Source of the DNA: Chryseobacterium nepalense | GTDB taxonomy: Bacteria; Bacteroidota; Bacteroidia; Flavobacteriales; Weeksellaceae | Assembly (NCBI RefSeq): GCF_023195755.1 | Contig: NZ_CP096203.1 | Coordinates: 620,001 to 684,000, forward strand | DNA length: 64,000 bases | Direction of reading: 5' to 3' | Part shown: piece after piece, positions 1 through 8,573 of the stretch | Position numbering within the stretch: position 1 is the stretch's first letter | How the letters are laid out: every line of letters starts with the position of its first letter | Position numbers and translations under genes: made by a program | The notes under the pieces: model-generated | The model's input: only the letters and a program-made list of their open reading frames with translations | What the model was told of the DNA's origin: nothing | Databases searched by the model: none

Positions 1-212
1 TTGGCGATTACGTCTTTTTTCAGCACTACTTTTTCGTCGCCGTCTTCATCTACTTTTTCTTCGAGATACTGATCTGTCAAACCATTGGTGAATGCACTTA
101 AACTTTCTTTCGTATTCTTGAATGTAAGAAGATCTTCCAATCCTTCGATTTCCTGTTTCAACAGTTTTTTCTTTCTTCTTAATTCTTCTAAGCTCTCATA
201 CTTTCTGCCCAT
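1..212 (-). CDS. Partial small charged hypothetical protein
   Basis: Reading leftwards from an ATG at 212-210 there is an open frame with no stop up to the window edge, so the 3' end is missing. The visible 70 residues begin MGRKYESLEELRRKKK and are rich in Lys and Glu, with a helical, coiled-coil-like start and an acidic patch (VDEDGDE). There is no signal peptide or membrane segment. The start lies 3 bases after the stop of the holin-like gene at 216-524, so the two are almost certainly co-transcribed. I do not recognise a named family. A soluble partner of the membrane protein before it is an inference from position only. Confidence 0.6.
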   Translation of the reverse strand, partial: MGRKYESLEELRRKKKLLKQEIEGLEDLLTFKNTKESLSAFTNGLTDQYLEEKVDEDGDEKVVLKKDVIA

Positions 213-215
213 AGT

Positions 216-524
216 TTAATGATTTAAAAATTTAATAACCTGATCTGCCACATAATTTACAATTTTCTTTTTTAATACCATTAAAATCATCATGATAAGA
301 AAATAAAATGCTGCTACAATCAGAAATCCATAAGATGTACCGCCCACAGCTTTTCCTATGAGAAAAGCAATCCCAAAGTTGAACAGGATAATGAAAAAAC
401 CAAAGGCTACCAACATTAAAACAAGATAGGTAACAACTCCGGCTGAAAGTGAAGATTTTTCTGTGGCTTCAATTTTCAGGAGGTCAATTCTTTTCGATGC
501 GTATTCTTTAATAGTTTCAATCAT
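216..524 (-). CDS. Holin-like membrane protein (phage holin superfamily III type)
   Basis: A 102-residue protein with an amphipathic, charged N-terminus (about 1-27) and two hydrophobic helices at about 29-55 and 62-85, followed by a short basic tail. This matches the small 'phage holin family' proteins common as chromosomal genes in Flavobacteriia. The name comes from the domain family; there are no lysis genes or phage neighbours, so a role in envelope maintenance is more likely than lysis. It lies between a YtxH protein upstream and a charged small protein downstream. A hairpin with a T-run at 549-575 separates it from the YtxH gene, so full co-transcription with that gene is uncertain. 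Confidence 0.7.
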   Translation of the reverse strand: MIETIKEYASKRIDLLKIEATEKSSLSAGVVTYLVLMLVAFGFFIILFNFGIAFLIGKAVGGTSYGFLIVAAFYFLIMMILMVLKKKIVNYVADQVIKFLNH

Positions 525-548
525 TGTTTTTCTTTAAAGTTACAAAAA

Positions 549-575
549 AAGGAACTTTTGTTTATAAAGTTCCTT
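549..575 (-). terminator. Rho-independent terminator after the YtxH gene
   Basis: A 10-bp perfect stem (AAGGAACTTT paired with AAAGTTCCTT) with a 7-base loop. On the - strand it is followed by a U-run, from the A-run at 543-548. It lies 30 bases past the stop of the YtxH gene. Confidence 0.75.
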
Positions 576-604
576 CTCATAATTTACCTAAAAAATAAAT
601 TATT

Positions 605-952
605 TTATTGTTTTAGATCGTTTAATTCAGATTCTACATTTTTTACTACATCTGCAGTTTTTGAAACAATCTGATCCTTGTATTTATCGTATCCGTCTTT
701 CATAGTATGAGCTACGTTACTTGCTGTTTCTTTGAAAGTAGAAGAAATACTGCTGTACTGGTCTTTTACCTTTTCAGAAACCTCTCCGTATTTGTTTTTA
801 GCCTGATCTTTAATATCATTAGCTTTTTCTTTAATTTTTTTTCTGGTTTCCTTACCTTCTTCCGGAGCATAAAGCATTCCTAAAATTACACCCGCCGCAG
901 CACCTGCAAGAAGCCCTGCCAAAATACCCGCTGTATTGTTTTTCTTAGACAT
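605..952 (-). CDS. YtxH domain protein
   Basis: 115 residues. A Gly/Ala-rich hydrophobic segment at about 9-27 is followed by APEEGKETRKKI and then a long charged, helical region with repeated K/D/E/Q. This is the usual YtxH layout (Pfam YtxH family): one N-terminal membrane or membrane-associated segment and a long coiled-coil-like tail. Members are often linked to general stress responses, but the molecular role is not established. The nearby holin-like gene is a frequent companion in Flavobacteriia. The start is the only ATG in front of the membrane segment. Confidence 0.8.
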   Translation of the reverse strand: MSKKNNTAGILAGLLAGAAAGVILGMLYAPEEGKETRKKIKEKANDIKDQAKNKYGEVSEKVKDQYSSISSTFKETASNVAHTMKDGYDKYKDQIVSKTADVVKNVESELNDLKQ

Positions 953-1046
953 TTTCGTTTTTTTTAATAGTTAATAATACTAGTTTTACTTGCTTAATAT
1001 TTGTACAATTAATATACCAAAGGAGCCAAACATCTATTAAAAAGTG

Positions 1047-1721
1047 TTAAATGTTTTTGATGTATGAAAGAATACTTTCTATCGTTTCTTCTTTCGAAAT
1101 GGTGGTATTGTCTATTACGATAGCATCATCCGCCTGCTTAAGAGGGGCTATTTCCCGTTCACTGTCAATCTTATCGCGTATAATAAGGTTTTCTTTTACC
1201 TGTTGTTCATTGGCCTCCATTCCCAGGCTTATCAGTTCCTGATAGCGTCTTTTTGTTCTTTCATCAATACTTGCCGTCAGGAAAAACTTATAGTCCGCAT
1301 TTGGCAGAACTACTGTCCCGATGTCACGTCCGTCCATAATAATTCCGCCTTTTTCTGCCAAAGAACGCTGAGACTGCAGAAGAAAATCCCTTACTTCCTT
1401 CTGTTTTGCGACAAAACTTACATTTTCTGACACTTCATTGGTACGGATCGCTTTTGAAATATCAATATGATTTAAGAAAAGAACCAGCTCGCCATTATCA
1501 TTTTTAAATTCAAGCTCTATTTCATCGAAAGAAGAAAACAGACTTTGAAGATTAATTGATCCGTCGTCGTTCAAACAGTTCTGAAGGGCAAACCAGGTAA
1601 CGCCTCTGTAGAGTGCACCCGTATCCAAATGAATAATCCCAAGTTTTTGGGCAATAATTTTAGATATTGAACTTTTTCCGGTAGACGAGTACCCATCGAT
1701 TGCTATAACAGGTTTTTTCAT
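1047..1721 (-). CDS. cmk: Cytidylate kinase
   Basis: 224 residues, the usual length. Transfers phosphate from ATP to CMP or dCMP in the cytosol, feeding CDP/dCDP for nucleic acid and lipid synthesis. The P-loop GYSSTGKSS is at residues 10-18, followed by the LDTGALYR segment that contacts the nucleotide and the MDGRDIGTVV motif of bacterial CMP kinases near residue 130. The gene lies downstream of porQ, a neighbourhood common in Bacteroidetes, but a terminator-like hairpin at 1841-1866 lies between them. Start chosen at the ATG directly before KKPVIAIDGYSSTGKS. Confidence 0.96.
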   Translation of the reverse strand: MKKPVIAIDGYSSTGKSSISKIIAQKLGIIHLDTGALYRGVTWFALQNCLNDDGSINLQSLFSSFDEIELEFKNDNGELVLFLNHIDISKAIRTNEVSENVSFVAKQKEVRDFLLQSQRSLAEKGGIIMDGRDIGTVVLPNADYKFFLTASIDERTKRRYQELISLGMEANEQQVKENLIIRDKIDSEREIAPLKQADDAIVIDNTTISKEETIESILSYIKNI

Positions 1722-1840
1722 GGCACAAATTTCCAGATTTTTTATTAAAAACCAAGTAAAGTTTGAGGATTTTATTGATGATGATATGCATCAAGCTGTA
1801 TAAAAGTATTAGAACCGGCTTTCCATCAAATATTTAAATT

Positions 1841-1866
1841 AAAAATCCCCGAATAAATTCAGGGAT
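1841..1866 (-). terminator. Terminator after porQ
   Basis: On the - strand, ATCCCTGAA pairs with TTCGGGGAT (one G-U pair) around a 4-base loop and is followed by a U-rich stretch. It is 24 bases past the porQ stop. Confidence 0.65.
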
Positions 1867-1889
1867 ATATGTAAATGATTTTGTTTTAA

Positions 1890-2882
1890 TTATTCTCCGG
1901 CATGGCTTACAAGATCTACCGAAACACCAATCTGATTAACATTGGTTGAATTATGATATCTTACATGGGCATAATCGATTCGGAATCTTGATAATTTAAT
2001 GCCAAATCCGGCTGAAAGCCCTGAGAAATTTCTCTGATCTGCCACTGCCAGTTCATTTCCGCGTTTTACATTATATCCCAGCCTGATATTGAATCCTTTT
2101 TCAGGGAACAGTTCTGCACCAATAGAGAAATGATCGGCAATTTTTCTTCCCACATTTACTTCCTGACCGTTTACGTTGTATTGTGAAGAAATATCGAATT
2201 CCTGAAGATCGTGTGCCGTAATGGTAATCGCCAGCGGAATAGCTTTTAAAATCCTGGTGTATCCCAAATCTACGCGAAAAGGAAGATTTTCCCTGGTTCC
2301 GTTGAATGATTTAAACTGATATCCAAAATTTCTGAATACCAGAGAGGCCGTTTCTTTGTTCTTTTTATTATGATACGTAATTCCTGCGTTTCCTGATATG
2401 GCAGAAGAGGTGTAGTTATCAATCTTAGAAGTGATAAAATTTAATCCTCCGCCTATCGTCCAGTTTTCTTCAAACTGATAGGCATATCCAGCACCAATGG
2501 CAACATCGGAAGCCTTGAATGTGCCGTTTTCGAAACCACTTTCATCGGTTCTCGGAATGTCTCCATAGCTCATATACCTTGCATTAATGGTAGCCATATG
2601 ACCGTTGTCAAAATCTTTGGCATAGGCTATTGTTCCGTATTTGGAATCGGCAAGATATGCTGCAGCATTCACGGAAAGCTGGTTATCGGAATCTTTATTG
2701 AGCAATGAGGGGTTTGCAATGGCAAAGGAAACATCATGATCTCTTACAGAAATTGCATCGCCGCCAAGAGCAGCCTGTCTCGCAGAAACCGGAATATTCA
2801 AAAACGGGTAAACGTTTGTTCCTGTTTGTGCATAAGAAACAATCCCTGACAGAAATAATGAAAAAATGACAATTTTCTTCAA
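1890..2882 (-). CDS. porQ: Type IX secretion system outer membrane protein PorQ
   Basis: 330 residues with a signal peptide (MKKIVIFSLFLSGIVSYA, cleavage near 19). The segment starting NVYPFLNIPVSARQAALGGD is the signature start of the PorQ/PorV-like beta-barrel family, and the rest alternates short polar and hydrophobic stretches as in an outer membrane barrel ending in a beta strand. In characterised T9SS, PorQ anchors PorZ at the cell surface in the attachment complex that links cargo to lipopolysaccharide. Three proteins in this window carry T9SS sorting domains and would be its clients. Distinguished from PorV by the N-terminal motif and by the cmk neighbourhood. Confidence 0.9.
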   Translation of the reverse strand: MKKIVIFSLFLSGIVSYAQTGTNVYPFLNIPVSARQAALGGDAISVRDHDVSFAIANPSLLNKDSDNQLSVNAAAYLADSKYGTIAYAKDFDNGHMATINARYMSYGDIPRTDESGFENGTFKASDVAIGAGYAYQFEENWTIGGGLNFITSKIDNYTSSAISGNAGITYHNKKNKETASLVFRNFGYQFKSFNGTRENLPFRVDLGYTRILKAIPLAITITAHDLQEFDISSQYNVNGQEVNVGRKIADHFSIGAELFPEKGFNIRLGYNVKRGNELAVADQRNFSGLSAGFGIKLSRFRIDYAHVRYHNSTNVNQIGVSVDLVSHAGE

Positions 2883-2900
2883 TTCAGTTTATTAGTAATG

Positions 2901-2908
2901 CAAAAATA
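2901..2908 (-). promoter_or_regulatory. porQ promoter -7 box
   Basis: TATTTTTG on the - strand, an exact match to the Bacteroidetes TAnnTTTG -7 consensus, 18 bases in front of the porQ ATG. Confidence 0.65.
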
Positions 2909-2998
2909 ATCCTTTTTCGTACTTTTCAAAATATTTCTCACATTATTTACCGGTAAATTTTAAGTTTTTTAAAAATTATGGTTTTATCGTTAAATCCT

Positions 2999-3017
2999 GA
3001 AGGTTTTTGAAACCTTA
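2999..3017. repeat. Short palindrome of the 'AACCTT...AAGGTT' type
   Basis: AAGGTTT-TTG-AAACCTT forms a 7-bp hairpin in the gap between porQ and pyrH. Its arms resemble those of the longer palindrome between hisC and hisB at 36937-36969, so both may belong to one dispersed intergenic repeat family. No strong T-run follows. Confidence 0.4.
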
Positions 3018-3105
3018 AAGCTGTGTTGGGAATATCTTTCAAAATAGCCATTTAAACAAGATTTAAAAATTTAATCCAGAATTAAAAATCAACCTTATTA
3101 ATGAT

Positions 3106-3113
3106 TATATTTG
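3106..3113 (+). promoter_or_regulatory. pyrH promoter -7 box
   Basis: TATATTTG, an exact TAnnTTTG match, 51 bases upstream of the pyrH ATG at 3165. It also argues against a TTG start at 3111, which would lie inside the box. Confidence 0.65.
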
Positions 3114-3164
3114 CAAAGTCAAATTTCTGACAAACCAACAGATAAAATTTATTTAATAATAAAG

Positions 3165-3872
3165 ATGAAATATAAAAGAATCCTTCTGAAACTTAGTGGT
3201 GAAGCCTTAATGGGAAACAGACAATATGGTATTGACAACGAAAGACTTCAGGAATACGCGGCCGAGATCAAAAAAGTAGTGGACAAAGGTTGCGAAATTG
3301 CCATTGTGATTGGAGGAGGAAATATTTTCCGTGGTGTGGCAGGAGCTGCAAAAGGAATGGACAGAGTACAGGGCGACTATATGGGAATGCTTGCAACGGT
3401 AATCAACGGAATGGCACTACAGGGAGCTTTGGAAGATGCCGGCATTAAAACAAGATTACAGTCTGCCATCGAAATGGACAAAGTAGCGGAACCTTTCATC
3501 AAAAGAAGAGCCGTAAGACATCTTGAAAAGGGAAGAGTGGTGATTTTCGGGGCAGGAACAGGAAATCCTTATTTCACAACCGACACAGCGGCAACATTAA
3601 GAGCAATCGAAATCGGAGCTGATGTTATTTTAAAGGGAACAAGGGTAGACGGAATTTATGACAGTGATCCTGAAAAAAATGTAAACGCCGTAAAATATAA
3701 TTCATTATCTTTCGACGAAGTTTATGCCAAAAATCTTAAAGTAATGGATATGACTGCTTTTACTTTAAGTCACGAAAATAAATTGCCGATTATCGTTTTT
3801 GATATGAACAAAGACGGAAATCTTGAAAGAATTGTAGACGGAGAAGCTGTTGGTACTTTAGTTGATTTGTAA
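3165..3872 (+). CDS. pyrH: UMP kinase
   Basis: 235 residues. Cytosolic, hexameric in the family; converts UMP to UDP with ATP. Amino acid kinase fold: [17 protein letters not shown] at the start, [11 protein letters not shown] near residues 50-60, [13 protein letters not shown] near 127-139, and the [13 protein letters not shown] segment near 160-172 typical of bacterial PyrH. The ATG at 3165 is preferred over an in-frame TTG at 3111, because the family starts at MKYKR and the TTG lies in the promoter box. frr follows 63 bases downstream, the usual pyrH-frr pair. Confidence 0.96.
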   Translation: MKYKRILLKLSGEALMGNRQYGIDNERLQEYAAEIKKVVDKGCEIAIVIGGGNIFRGVAGAAKGMDRVQGDYMGMLATVINGMALQGALEDAGIKTRLQSAIEMDKVAEPFIKRRAVRHLEKGRVVIFGAGTGNPYFTTDTAATLRAIEIGADVILKGTRVDGIYDSDPEKNVNAVKYNSLSFDEVYAKNLKVMDMTAFTLSHENKLPIIVFDMNKDGNLERIVDGEAVGTLVDL

Positions 3873-3935
3873 TTGCTTATTACTCATCACTAATCATTTA
3901 TATTAATGTGTAACTTATCAAATTTTTATTATATA

Positions 3936-4490
3936 ATGGAAGAATTAGATCTTATAGTAGAGTCTGTGCAACACGATATGGAAGCGGCTGTTAAGCACCT
4001 GGATCATGCATTTCAAAGAATCAGAGCGGGACGTGCGTCTACAAATATGGTTCAGGATGTAATGGTAGAATATTACGGGGCAATGACTCCCATCAACCAG
4101 GTAGCCAATGTTTCTATTCCGGATGCCATGACGATTTCTATTCAACCTTGGGATGCTAAAGCAATTAATGATATTGAGAAAGCCATCATTAATTCTAATC
4201 TTGGTTTTGCTCCTTCCAATAACGGGATCAATATTATTCTTAATGTTCCGCCGTTAACGGAAGAGAGAAGAAGAGAGCTGGCAAAACAGGCCAAATCTGA
4301 AACTGAAGATACGAAAGTTGTAGTAAGAAATGCAAGACAAAACGGTCTGAAAGAGCTTAAAAAGCTGGATGGTGTTTCTGAAGATGTTATTAAAGGTATC
4401 GAAGCTGATATCCAGGTTCTTACCGATAAATATGTGAAAATTTGTGATGAACATCTTAAAACAAAAGAAGCTGAAATTATGAAAGTATAA
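3936..4490 (+). CDS. frr: Ribosome recycling factor
   Basis: 184 residues, the normal length. Splits post-termination ribosomes together with EF-G. Conserved stretches: HDMEAAVKHLDHAFQRIRAGRAS near the N-terminus, ISIQPWDAKAINDIEKAI in the middle and LTEERRRELAKQAK followed by VRNARQNGLKELKK near the C-terminus. An in-frame ATG at 3906 would add ten residues not found in the family, so the ATG at 3936 is chosen. Probably co-transcribed with pyrH; a strong terminator follows at 4512-4537. Confidence 0.96.
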   Translation: MEELDLIVESVQHDMEAAVKHLDHAFQRIRAGRASTNMVQDVMVEYYGAMTPINQVANVSIPDAMTISIQPWDAKAINDIEKAIINSNLGFAPSNNGINIILNVPPLTEERRRELAKQAKSETEDTKVVVRNARQNGLKELKKLDGVSEDVIKGIEADIQVLTDKYVKICDEHLKTKEAEIMKV

Positions 4491-4511
4491 TTTTCAGTTT
4501 TTTAAATAAAT

Positions 4512-4537
4512 AAAGCGGCTTTTAGGCCGCTTTTTGT
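4512..4537 (+). terminator. pyrH-frr terminator
   Basis: Perfect 8-bp stem AAAGCGGC / GCCGCTTT with a 6-base loop and a following T-run. It lies between convergent genes and could act in both directions. Confidence 0.85.
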
Positions 4538-4553
4538 TTTGATGTGTTATTAA

Positions 4554-5408
4554 TTAATTATTGGGCTCTGCAATTACAATATAGCCTATGAATAACGACG
4601 GATCAGTAGAAGAATACTGCTTCATCAGAGCAATCTTACTTTTTGTAGTGATCCAGATATGTACGGGGATATCATTTTTAATCGATTTTTTAAAATTCTG
4701 AGTATATCGGTCTTTCATATCTGTATTCCCCTCGGAATATGTAGGTGCTGAATAATATTTGGCCAGATAATTATAAAGGTATTCCTTATCCATCTGCTTA
4801 ATCTGCGTATCAGTATAACTGTACATATTATCCCAAATATTAGTTACTAAAACATAAGGATGCTGATTTTCAAAACCGTTGAAAAAGCCTAGCGTATTTT
4901 TCTGCAGAATATTGTTATATCCTGTTGCCATATCTGTCGCCGTAAAACCGTTCCAGTTCACTGCTAAAAAATCATTATTGTCAGTAACATTTACAGAAGT
5001 CTGGTCAGTATATATTTTCTTCCCGTCCTTGAAACCTTCAATGCTCACCGTATAATTGCCAGGATAATAAAAATGATAATTAAAGCTTGTGGTCACGGAA
5101 TTTCCATTTTGTGTTTTCTCAAAGATAATTTTTTCTCCTTCAGTATTTGAAATTTTAAAGGTCAGCACATCAAGATAATCTGCAAGTATTCCAAAATAGG
5201 TTGATTGGTTTTTTTGAGAAAGTTTAAAATCAATATTTTCAAAAATATTAACACCGGATTTATCTGCTGTTATTTTAAGCCCTAAACTGGTTAAAGCGGG
5301 ATCGTTTTTTATTTGTGTTTCTGTAGGATTGGAGTCTTCCATTTCTGTGTCAGAACATGAAAAAAGTAATAAACCTGCTACAGACAGCGCCAGAATTTTT
5401 TTATACAT
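4554..5408 (-). CDS. Secreted lipoprotein of unknown function
   Basis: 284 residues. The N-terminus MYKKILALSVAGLLLFSC ends in a lipobox (LLFSC, Cys18), followed by SDTEMED, so it should be exported and lipidated; the acidic residues after Cys fit the surface-export signal described for Bacteroidetes lipoproteins. Residues about 40-150 look like one or two beta-sandwich, PKD-like units (for example YHFYYPGNYTVSIEGF). The C-terminal half (from about 155) is unfamiliar, rich in Tyr and Asn. I do not recognise a named family for the whole. It has its own promoter-like box at 5435-5442 and appears monocistronic. Confidence 0.75.
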   Translation of the reverse strand: MYKKILALSVAGLLLFSCSDTEMEDSNPTETQIKNDPALTSLGLKITADKSGVNIFENIDFKLSQKNQSTYFGILADYLDVLTFKISNTEGEKIIFEKTQNGNSVTTSFNYHFYYPGNYTVSIEGFKDGKKIYTDQTSVNVTDNNDFLAVNWNGFTATDMATGYNNILQKNTLGFFNGFENQHPYVLVTNIWDNMYSYTDTQIKQMDKEYLYNYLAKYYSAPTYSEGNTDMKDRYTQNFKKSIKNDIPVHIWITTKSKIALMKQYSSTDPSLFIGYIVIAEPNN

Positions 5409-5434
5409 TTCACTTTTATTTGAATAAATCTACA

Positions 5435-5442
5435 CAAAAGTA
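5435..5442 (-). promoter_or_regulatory. Promoter -7 box of the 284-residue lipoprotein gene
   Basis: TACTTTTG on the - strand, an exact TAnnTTTG match, 26 bases in front of the ATG. Confidence 0.55.
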
Positions 5443-5518
5443 TGTATTCATAAAATGATATACAATCTTATGCGAACCTGTTTTATATGAGATAAATCAG
5501 AAAGTAAATTAATACACC

Positions 5519-6160
5519 TTATAAGCATTGTATTTCGCCTCTTGTGTTTTTATTTTTTAGAATAAGCTGATATTTTTTCATAAGTTCTGTAACATCGCAT
5601 TTTGTTTCTTTATTAGATATTTTTTCAGGATCTGTATTATTGCCCTTGGAACGTACCGTATAATTTTTCTCGAAACACTGAACCGCTTTATTATTTAGAA
5701 TGTAAATTCTTTTTTCTTTAATATCGTCTTTGGTCTCGGGCTTTTCAGGAGTTCCTCCGTCATCAAAATTCCAGACCGTTTCATCATTGAAAATAAAAAA
5801 CACCTGATTATTTTTCACAAAATAAGTTGTAGATGAGGAAAAGTGACTGTGTTCTGCATAAAAATCCTTTACAACTGCAAGTTTTTTATTTTCGAAATAT
5901 AAGGTGACTTCACCTTCTCTTTCATCACAATTATAAGTAAATCGGGTAGAATCCAGTTTTTTTGACCTAAGCATACTGTTGAGATTAGCATACTCATTTT
6001 TTATATCATCAATGGTCTTTATGGTGTCATTTCCTGATTTCAACGGGGTATCTTTTTTTACTAACTGCTCTTCAGAACGTTTTTTATCAATTATTTCCGT
6101 TGCTTCTTTCTTACAGGAAATGATCATCAAAAAGCTTAGGCTCATCAATATAATTTTCAT
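5519..6160 (-). CDS. Small lipoprotein of unknown function
   Basis: 213 residues. Signal with lipobox MKIILMSLSFLMIISC (Cys16) followed by KKEATEI. The mature part has a charged linker to about residue 50 and then a beta-rich domain with YNCDEREGEVTLYFENKK and TVWNFDDGGTPEKPE. Three further cysteines (in YNCDE, AVQCFEK and TKCDV) plus a fourth near the C-terminal end (IQCL) could form disulphides. No family recognised. It stands between two other - strand genes with gaps of about 100 bases on either side, so it is probably transcribed alone. Confidence 0.7.
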   Translation of the reverse strand: MKIILMSLSFLMIISCKKEATEIIDKKRSEEQLVKKDTPLKSGNDTIKTIDDIKNEYANLNSMLRSKKLDSTRFTYNCDEREGEVTLYFENKKLAVVKDFYAEHSHFSSSTTYFVKNNQVFFIFNDETVWNFDDGGTPEKPETKDDIKEKRIYILNNKAVQCFEKNYTVRSKGNNTDPEKISNKETKCDVTELMKKYQLILKNKNTRGEIQCL

Positions 6161-6229
6161 ATTTAAATGGTTTTGACTGCCTCATTAGTACAAAAAACAT
6201 GCTATGACAATCTGCCTATGCTGAAAAGA

Positions 6230-6255
6230 AAAGATCCGGAAAATTCCGGACCTTT
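6230..6255 (-). terminator. Terminator after the LptF/LptG-type permease gene
   Basis: On the - strand AAAGGTCCGGAA pairs with TTCCGGATCTTT (one G-U) around a 2-base loop, followed by a pyrimidine-rich tail. It starts 7 bases past the stop at 6262. Confidence 0.75.
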
Positions 6256-6261
6256 CTATTA

Positions 6262-7722
6262 TTACTGATATCTTTTATGTTCCTGATTTTTAACGAAAAG
6301 CTTCGTGACGGGTTTAAAGAATGTCTTATATTTTTCCGCATCAAATAATTGCGAATCGGTAAGTGCCTTATATGTCATCCAGATCCCGAACGGAAATAAA
6401 ACGAGATTAGGAATCCATGCTGCAAGATAAGGATTTACTTTACCAGACCAGGCCATATTTTCCACACCTACGTTAATGACATAAAATATAATGAAAATAA
6501 CAATGGCAATAATCACGGGCAGTCCCATTCCTCCTTTTCTGATGATAGATCCGAGACTCGCACCGATCAGGAAGAAGATAATACAGGTGAATGAATAGGT
6601 AACAATCCTTTGCTGATAGATCACCACTTTCCCATAATATTTAACAACAGGATCAATTTCGTTATTTTTACCATCAACAGTACCTTTGAGGCTTTCAAGG
6701 CGGGTATACGCATTATTAATAATCTCCAGTTTTTTGTCATTTTTTAAAGTATCAAGCTTTAAAAGCTGCTTTGGTTTTGCTTTCGACCTGTTCTGTTTAG
6801 TGTCCATGTAAGTGATCACCGAATTGGTCTGGCCCAGAACATCATTATTAACATTTGTAAAGAATTTGTTGTTGTCCTTTTTGGTCTGATCGATGGTTTT
6901 ATTAAGCTGGTTGAATGTCTGAAATCGGTAATCGTCCGTAATTCTTTCTTCTTCTATCGCTTTATTAATGATTTCACTTACATCAAAATGGGAGGTTAGC
7001 GAATCAAATTTTATAGCCTGATCAGGCTGTTTTAGACGCACATTTTCTGCTTTCCCAGCAAAGTTATCTTCATACACGTATCCGTTGTAAAGAATGAGTT
7101 TAAGATAATTTTTATTGGCAGCCGGTACGAATTTTCCTTTTTCTGCAACAATCGACTGTTGATTATCATAGGTTGTCGCTTTCTTATGAATAAAAACGCC
7201 TTCAATATTTTCACCGTTTTCTCCTGTTATTTTATCAAATTTCACCATGTATCCGGGAATCTGATCGATAAACTGTCCGGGTGTGAAGTTAAGCGCGGGT
7301 TTGGTCTGTGCAATATTGAAGAGCATATTTTTGGCTTTCCTCTGAAAATTCGGGATAATATTATTGGAGAAAAAATAAAGCATGATCGATAGAACAACCG
7401 TTACTCCCAATAAAGGCAGCATTACTCTTGTAAGGGAAATTCCCGCCGCTTTCATAGCGGCAAGTTCGTACCGCTCACCGAATTCTCCGAACGACATGAT
7501 ACTTGCAAGAAGAATTGTAAGCGGCAATACCATACTGATAACGCTTACTCCAAGATAAAAGAGAAGTTTTAAAATCTGCCAGGTACTGAGTCCTTTTCCC
7601 ATAAATTGCCCCAGCTGAACCCAGATGATATTTACAATAAATATGAAAAACAACACGCTGAATATAAAGAAAAACGGTCCGAAGAAGGTTTTTATGATAT
7701 ATCGGTCAAGAATTTTTAACAT
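6262..7722 (-). CDS. LptF/LptG family lipopolysaccharide export permease
   Basis: 486 residues, longer than the roughly 360 of the E. coli proteins. N-terminal helices at about 10-35, 55-80 and 100-122, with the family stretch FGEFGERYELAAMKAAGISL between the second and third; then a large periplasmic part (about 125-370); then three C-terminal helices from about 375 to 460. In the family, LptF and LptG with ATPase LptB extract LPS from the inner membrane and pass it to LptC/A. The extra length is mainly a charged segment at about 250-350 inside the periplasmic region. I cannot tell LptF from LptG from sequence alone; the partner is not in this window. Its promoter box is so close to the ATG that the mRNA may be leaderless. 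Confidence 0.88.
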   Translation of the reverse strand: MLKILDRYIIKTFFGPFFFIFSVLFFIFIVNIIWVQLGQFMGKGLSTWQILKLLFYLGVSVISMVLPLTILLASIMSFGEFGERYELAAMKAAGISLTRVMLPLLGVTVVLSIMLYFFSNNIIPNFQRKAKNMLFNIAQTKPALNFTPGQFIDQIPGYMVKFDKITGENGENIEGVFIHKKATTYDNQQSIVAEKGKFVPAANKNYLKLILYNGYVYEDNFAGKAENVRLKQPDQAIKFDSLTSHFDVSEIINKAIEEERITDDYRFQTFNQLNKTIDQTKKDNNKFFTNVNNDVLGQTNSVITYMDTKQNRSKAKPKQLLKLDTLKNDKKLEIINNAYTRLESLKGTVDGKNNEIDPVVKYYGKVVIYQQRIVTYSFTCIIFFLIGASLGSIIRKGGMGLPVIIAIVIFIIFYVINVGVENMAWSGKVNPYLAAWIPNLVLFPFGIWMTYKALTDSQLFDAEKYKTFFKPVTKLFVKNQEHKRYQ

Positions 7723-7726
7723 GTGC

Positions 7727-7734
7727 CAAAATTA
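7727..7734 (-). promoter_or_regulatory. Promoter -7 box directly at the LptF/LptG start codon
   Basis: TAATTTTG on the - strand, an exact consensus match ending only 4 bases before the ATG at 7722. Transcription starting the usual few bases after the box would begin at or next to the start codon. Confidence 0.55.
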
Positions 7735-7862
7735 ATGAAAAAGCCACAAAGTTTCCTTTGCAGCCTTTATATTTTATGAAATTTTTATAATCTGTAAAAC
7801 GGCGAGCCTTTAAAATGATAAAACGGGTATTAAAAGCATTTTAAGTTTCACAGATGTTATTT

Positions 7863-8510
7863 TTAAAGTTCGGTAACCAGGTAATTTTTGTATTTACTTT
7901 TATCGAAAACAAACATTCCCGGATCCAGAGTCTGATTTTCTTTATACTCTTTAATGGCAATTACCGCAACATCTTTATTGGTTCCGTGCTGTTCAAGCTT
8001 TACCATCTGTTTTTTTGCCGAATCTACAAAGATGTAGACATGCTGTATTCCATTTGATTTTACCGGTGTCAGTTTGATAAAATCGGCATTTACACCATTC
8101 ACGTTTTTCTTTCCGTTATAGGTTACGTTATAATCATTTCTATACGTTGAAAGATAGTTGATAGGGGAGAACATAGACCCGCTTCCGTTTGGTTTTGCAA
8201 CGGTTACTTCCATATCTTCCGTATTGATATTGTAGATTTTGTTGCCATCAAAGATCTGTTCCGTTTCCATGATCTTTAACTTATACTTATCTCCGGCAGC
8301 ATAATAAATTCCCGGTTCCGTCTTTGAAACCTGTCCGTTTGTTCCTGTTCCGAAAGAAAATTTAAAATAAGAATTCTTCTTGGAATTATAGTTTGCCGTA
8401 ATATCATCCAGTATTTTTTTAGCCTTAGCATCAATCTTCTGGGCATTAGTAATTCCTACTGCACCCACAACCATACCGCTTACTATAATTTTTGAAATAA
8501 TATTTTTCAT
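7863..8510 (-). CDS. LolA-like outer membrane lipoprotein carrier
   Basis: 215 residues. Signal peptide of about 22 residues (hydrophobic IIVSGMVVGAVGITNA). The mature protein matches the flavobacterial LolA-like family: AKKILDDITANYNSKKNSYFKFSF, then alternating strands with IYYAAGDKYKLKI, QIFDGNKIYNIN and the helper-like VYIFVDSAKKQMVKLEQHG. LolA carries lipoproteins through the periplasm from LolCDE to the outer membrane. This fits the many lipoproteins nearby. It is downstream of ftsK in the same direction, an arrangement seen in other bacteria (ftsK-lolA). The gap of about 160 bases contains an ftsK remnant, so co-transcription is possible but not certain. Confidence 0.88.
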   Translation of the reverse strand: MKNIISKIIVSGMVVGAVGITNAQKIDAKAKKILDDITANYNSKKNSYFKFSFGTGTNGQVSKTEPGIYYAAGDKYKLKIMETEQIFDGNKIYNINTEDMEVTVAKPNGSGSMFSPINYLSTYRNDYNVTYNGKKNVNGVNADFIKLTPVKSNGIQHVYIFVDSAKKQMVKLEQHGTNKDVAVIAIKEYKENQTLDPGMFVFDKSKYKNYLVTEL

Positions 8511-8573
8511 TTTTATTTAAATCTTTAATCTTTAGACTTACTTTAATATTAGAAGTTAAATCACCGCTGGGCA

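Noticed and set aside
216-524. Possible prophage because of the holin-like gene
   Set aside because: No integrase, structural, lysis or att features nearby; this holin-like family is a normal chromosomal gene in Flavobacteriia.
3111-3164. Longer N-terminus for pyrH from a TTG
   Set aside because: The TTG lies inside the promoter -7 box and the extension is not like UMP kinases.
3873-3905. TTACTCATCACTAATCATT-like spacer, similar to 56838-56875
   Set aside because: Short, AT-rich, low-complexity similarity; insufficient to call a repeat family.
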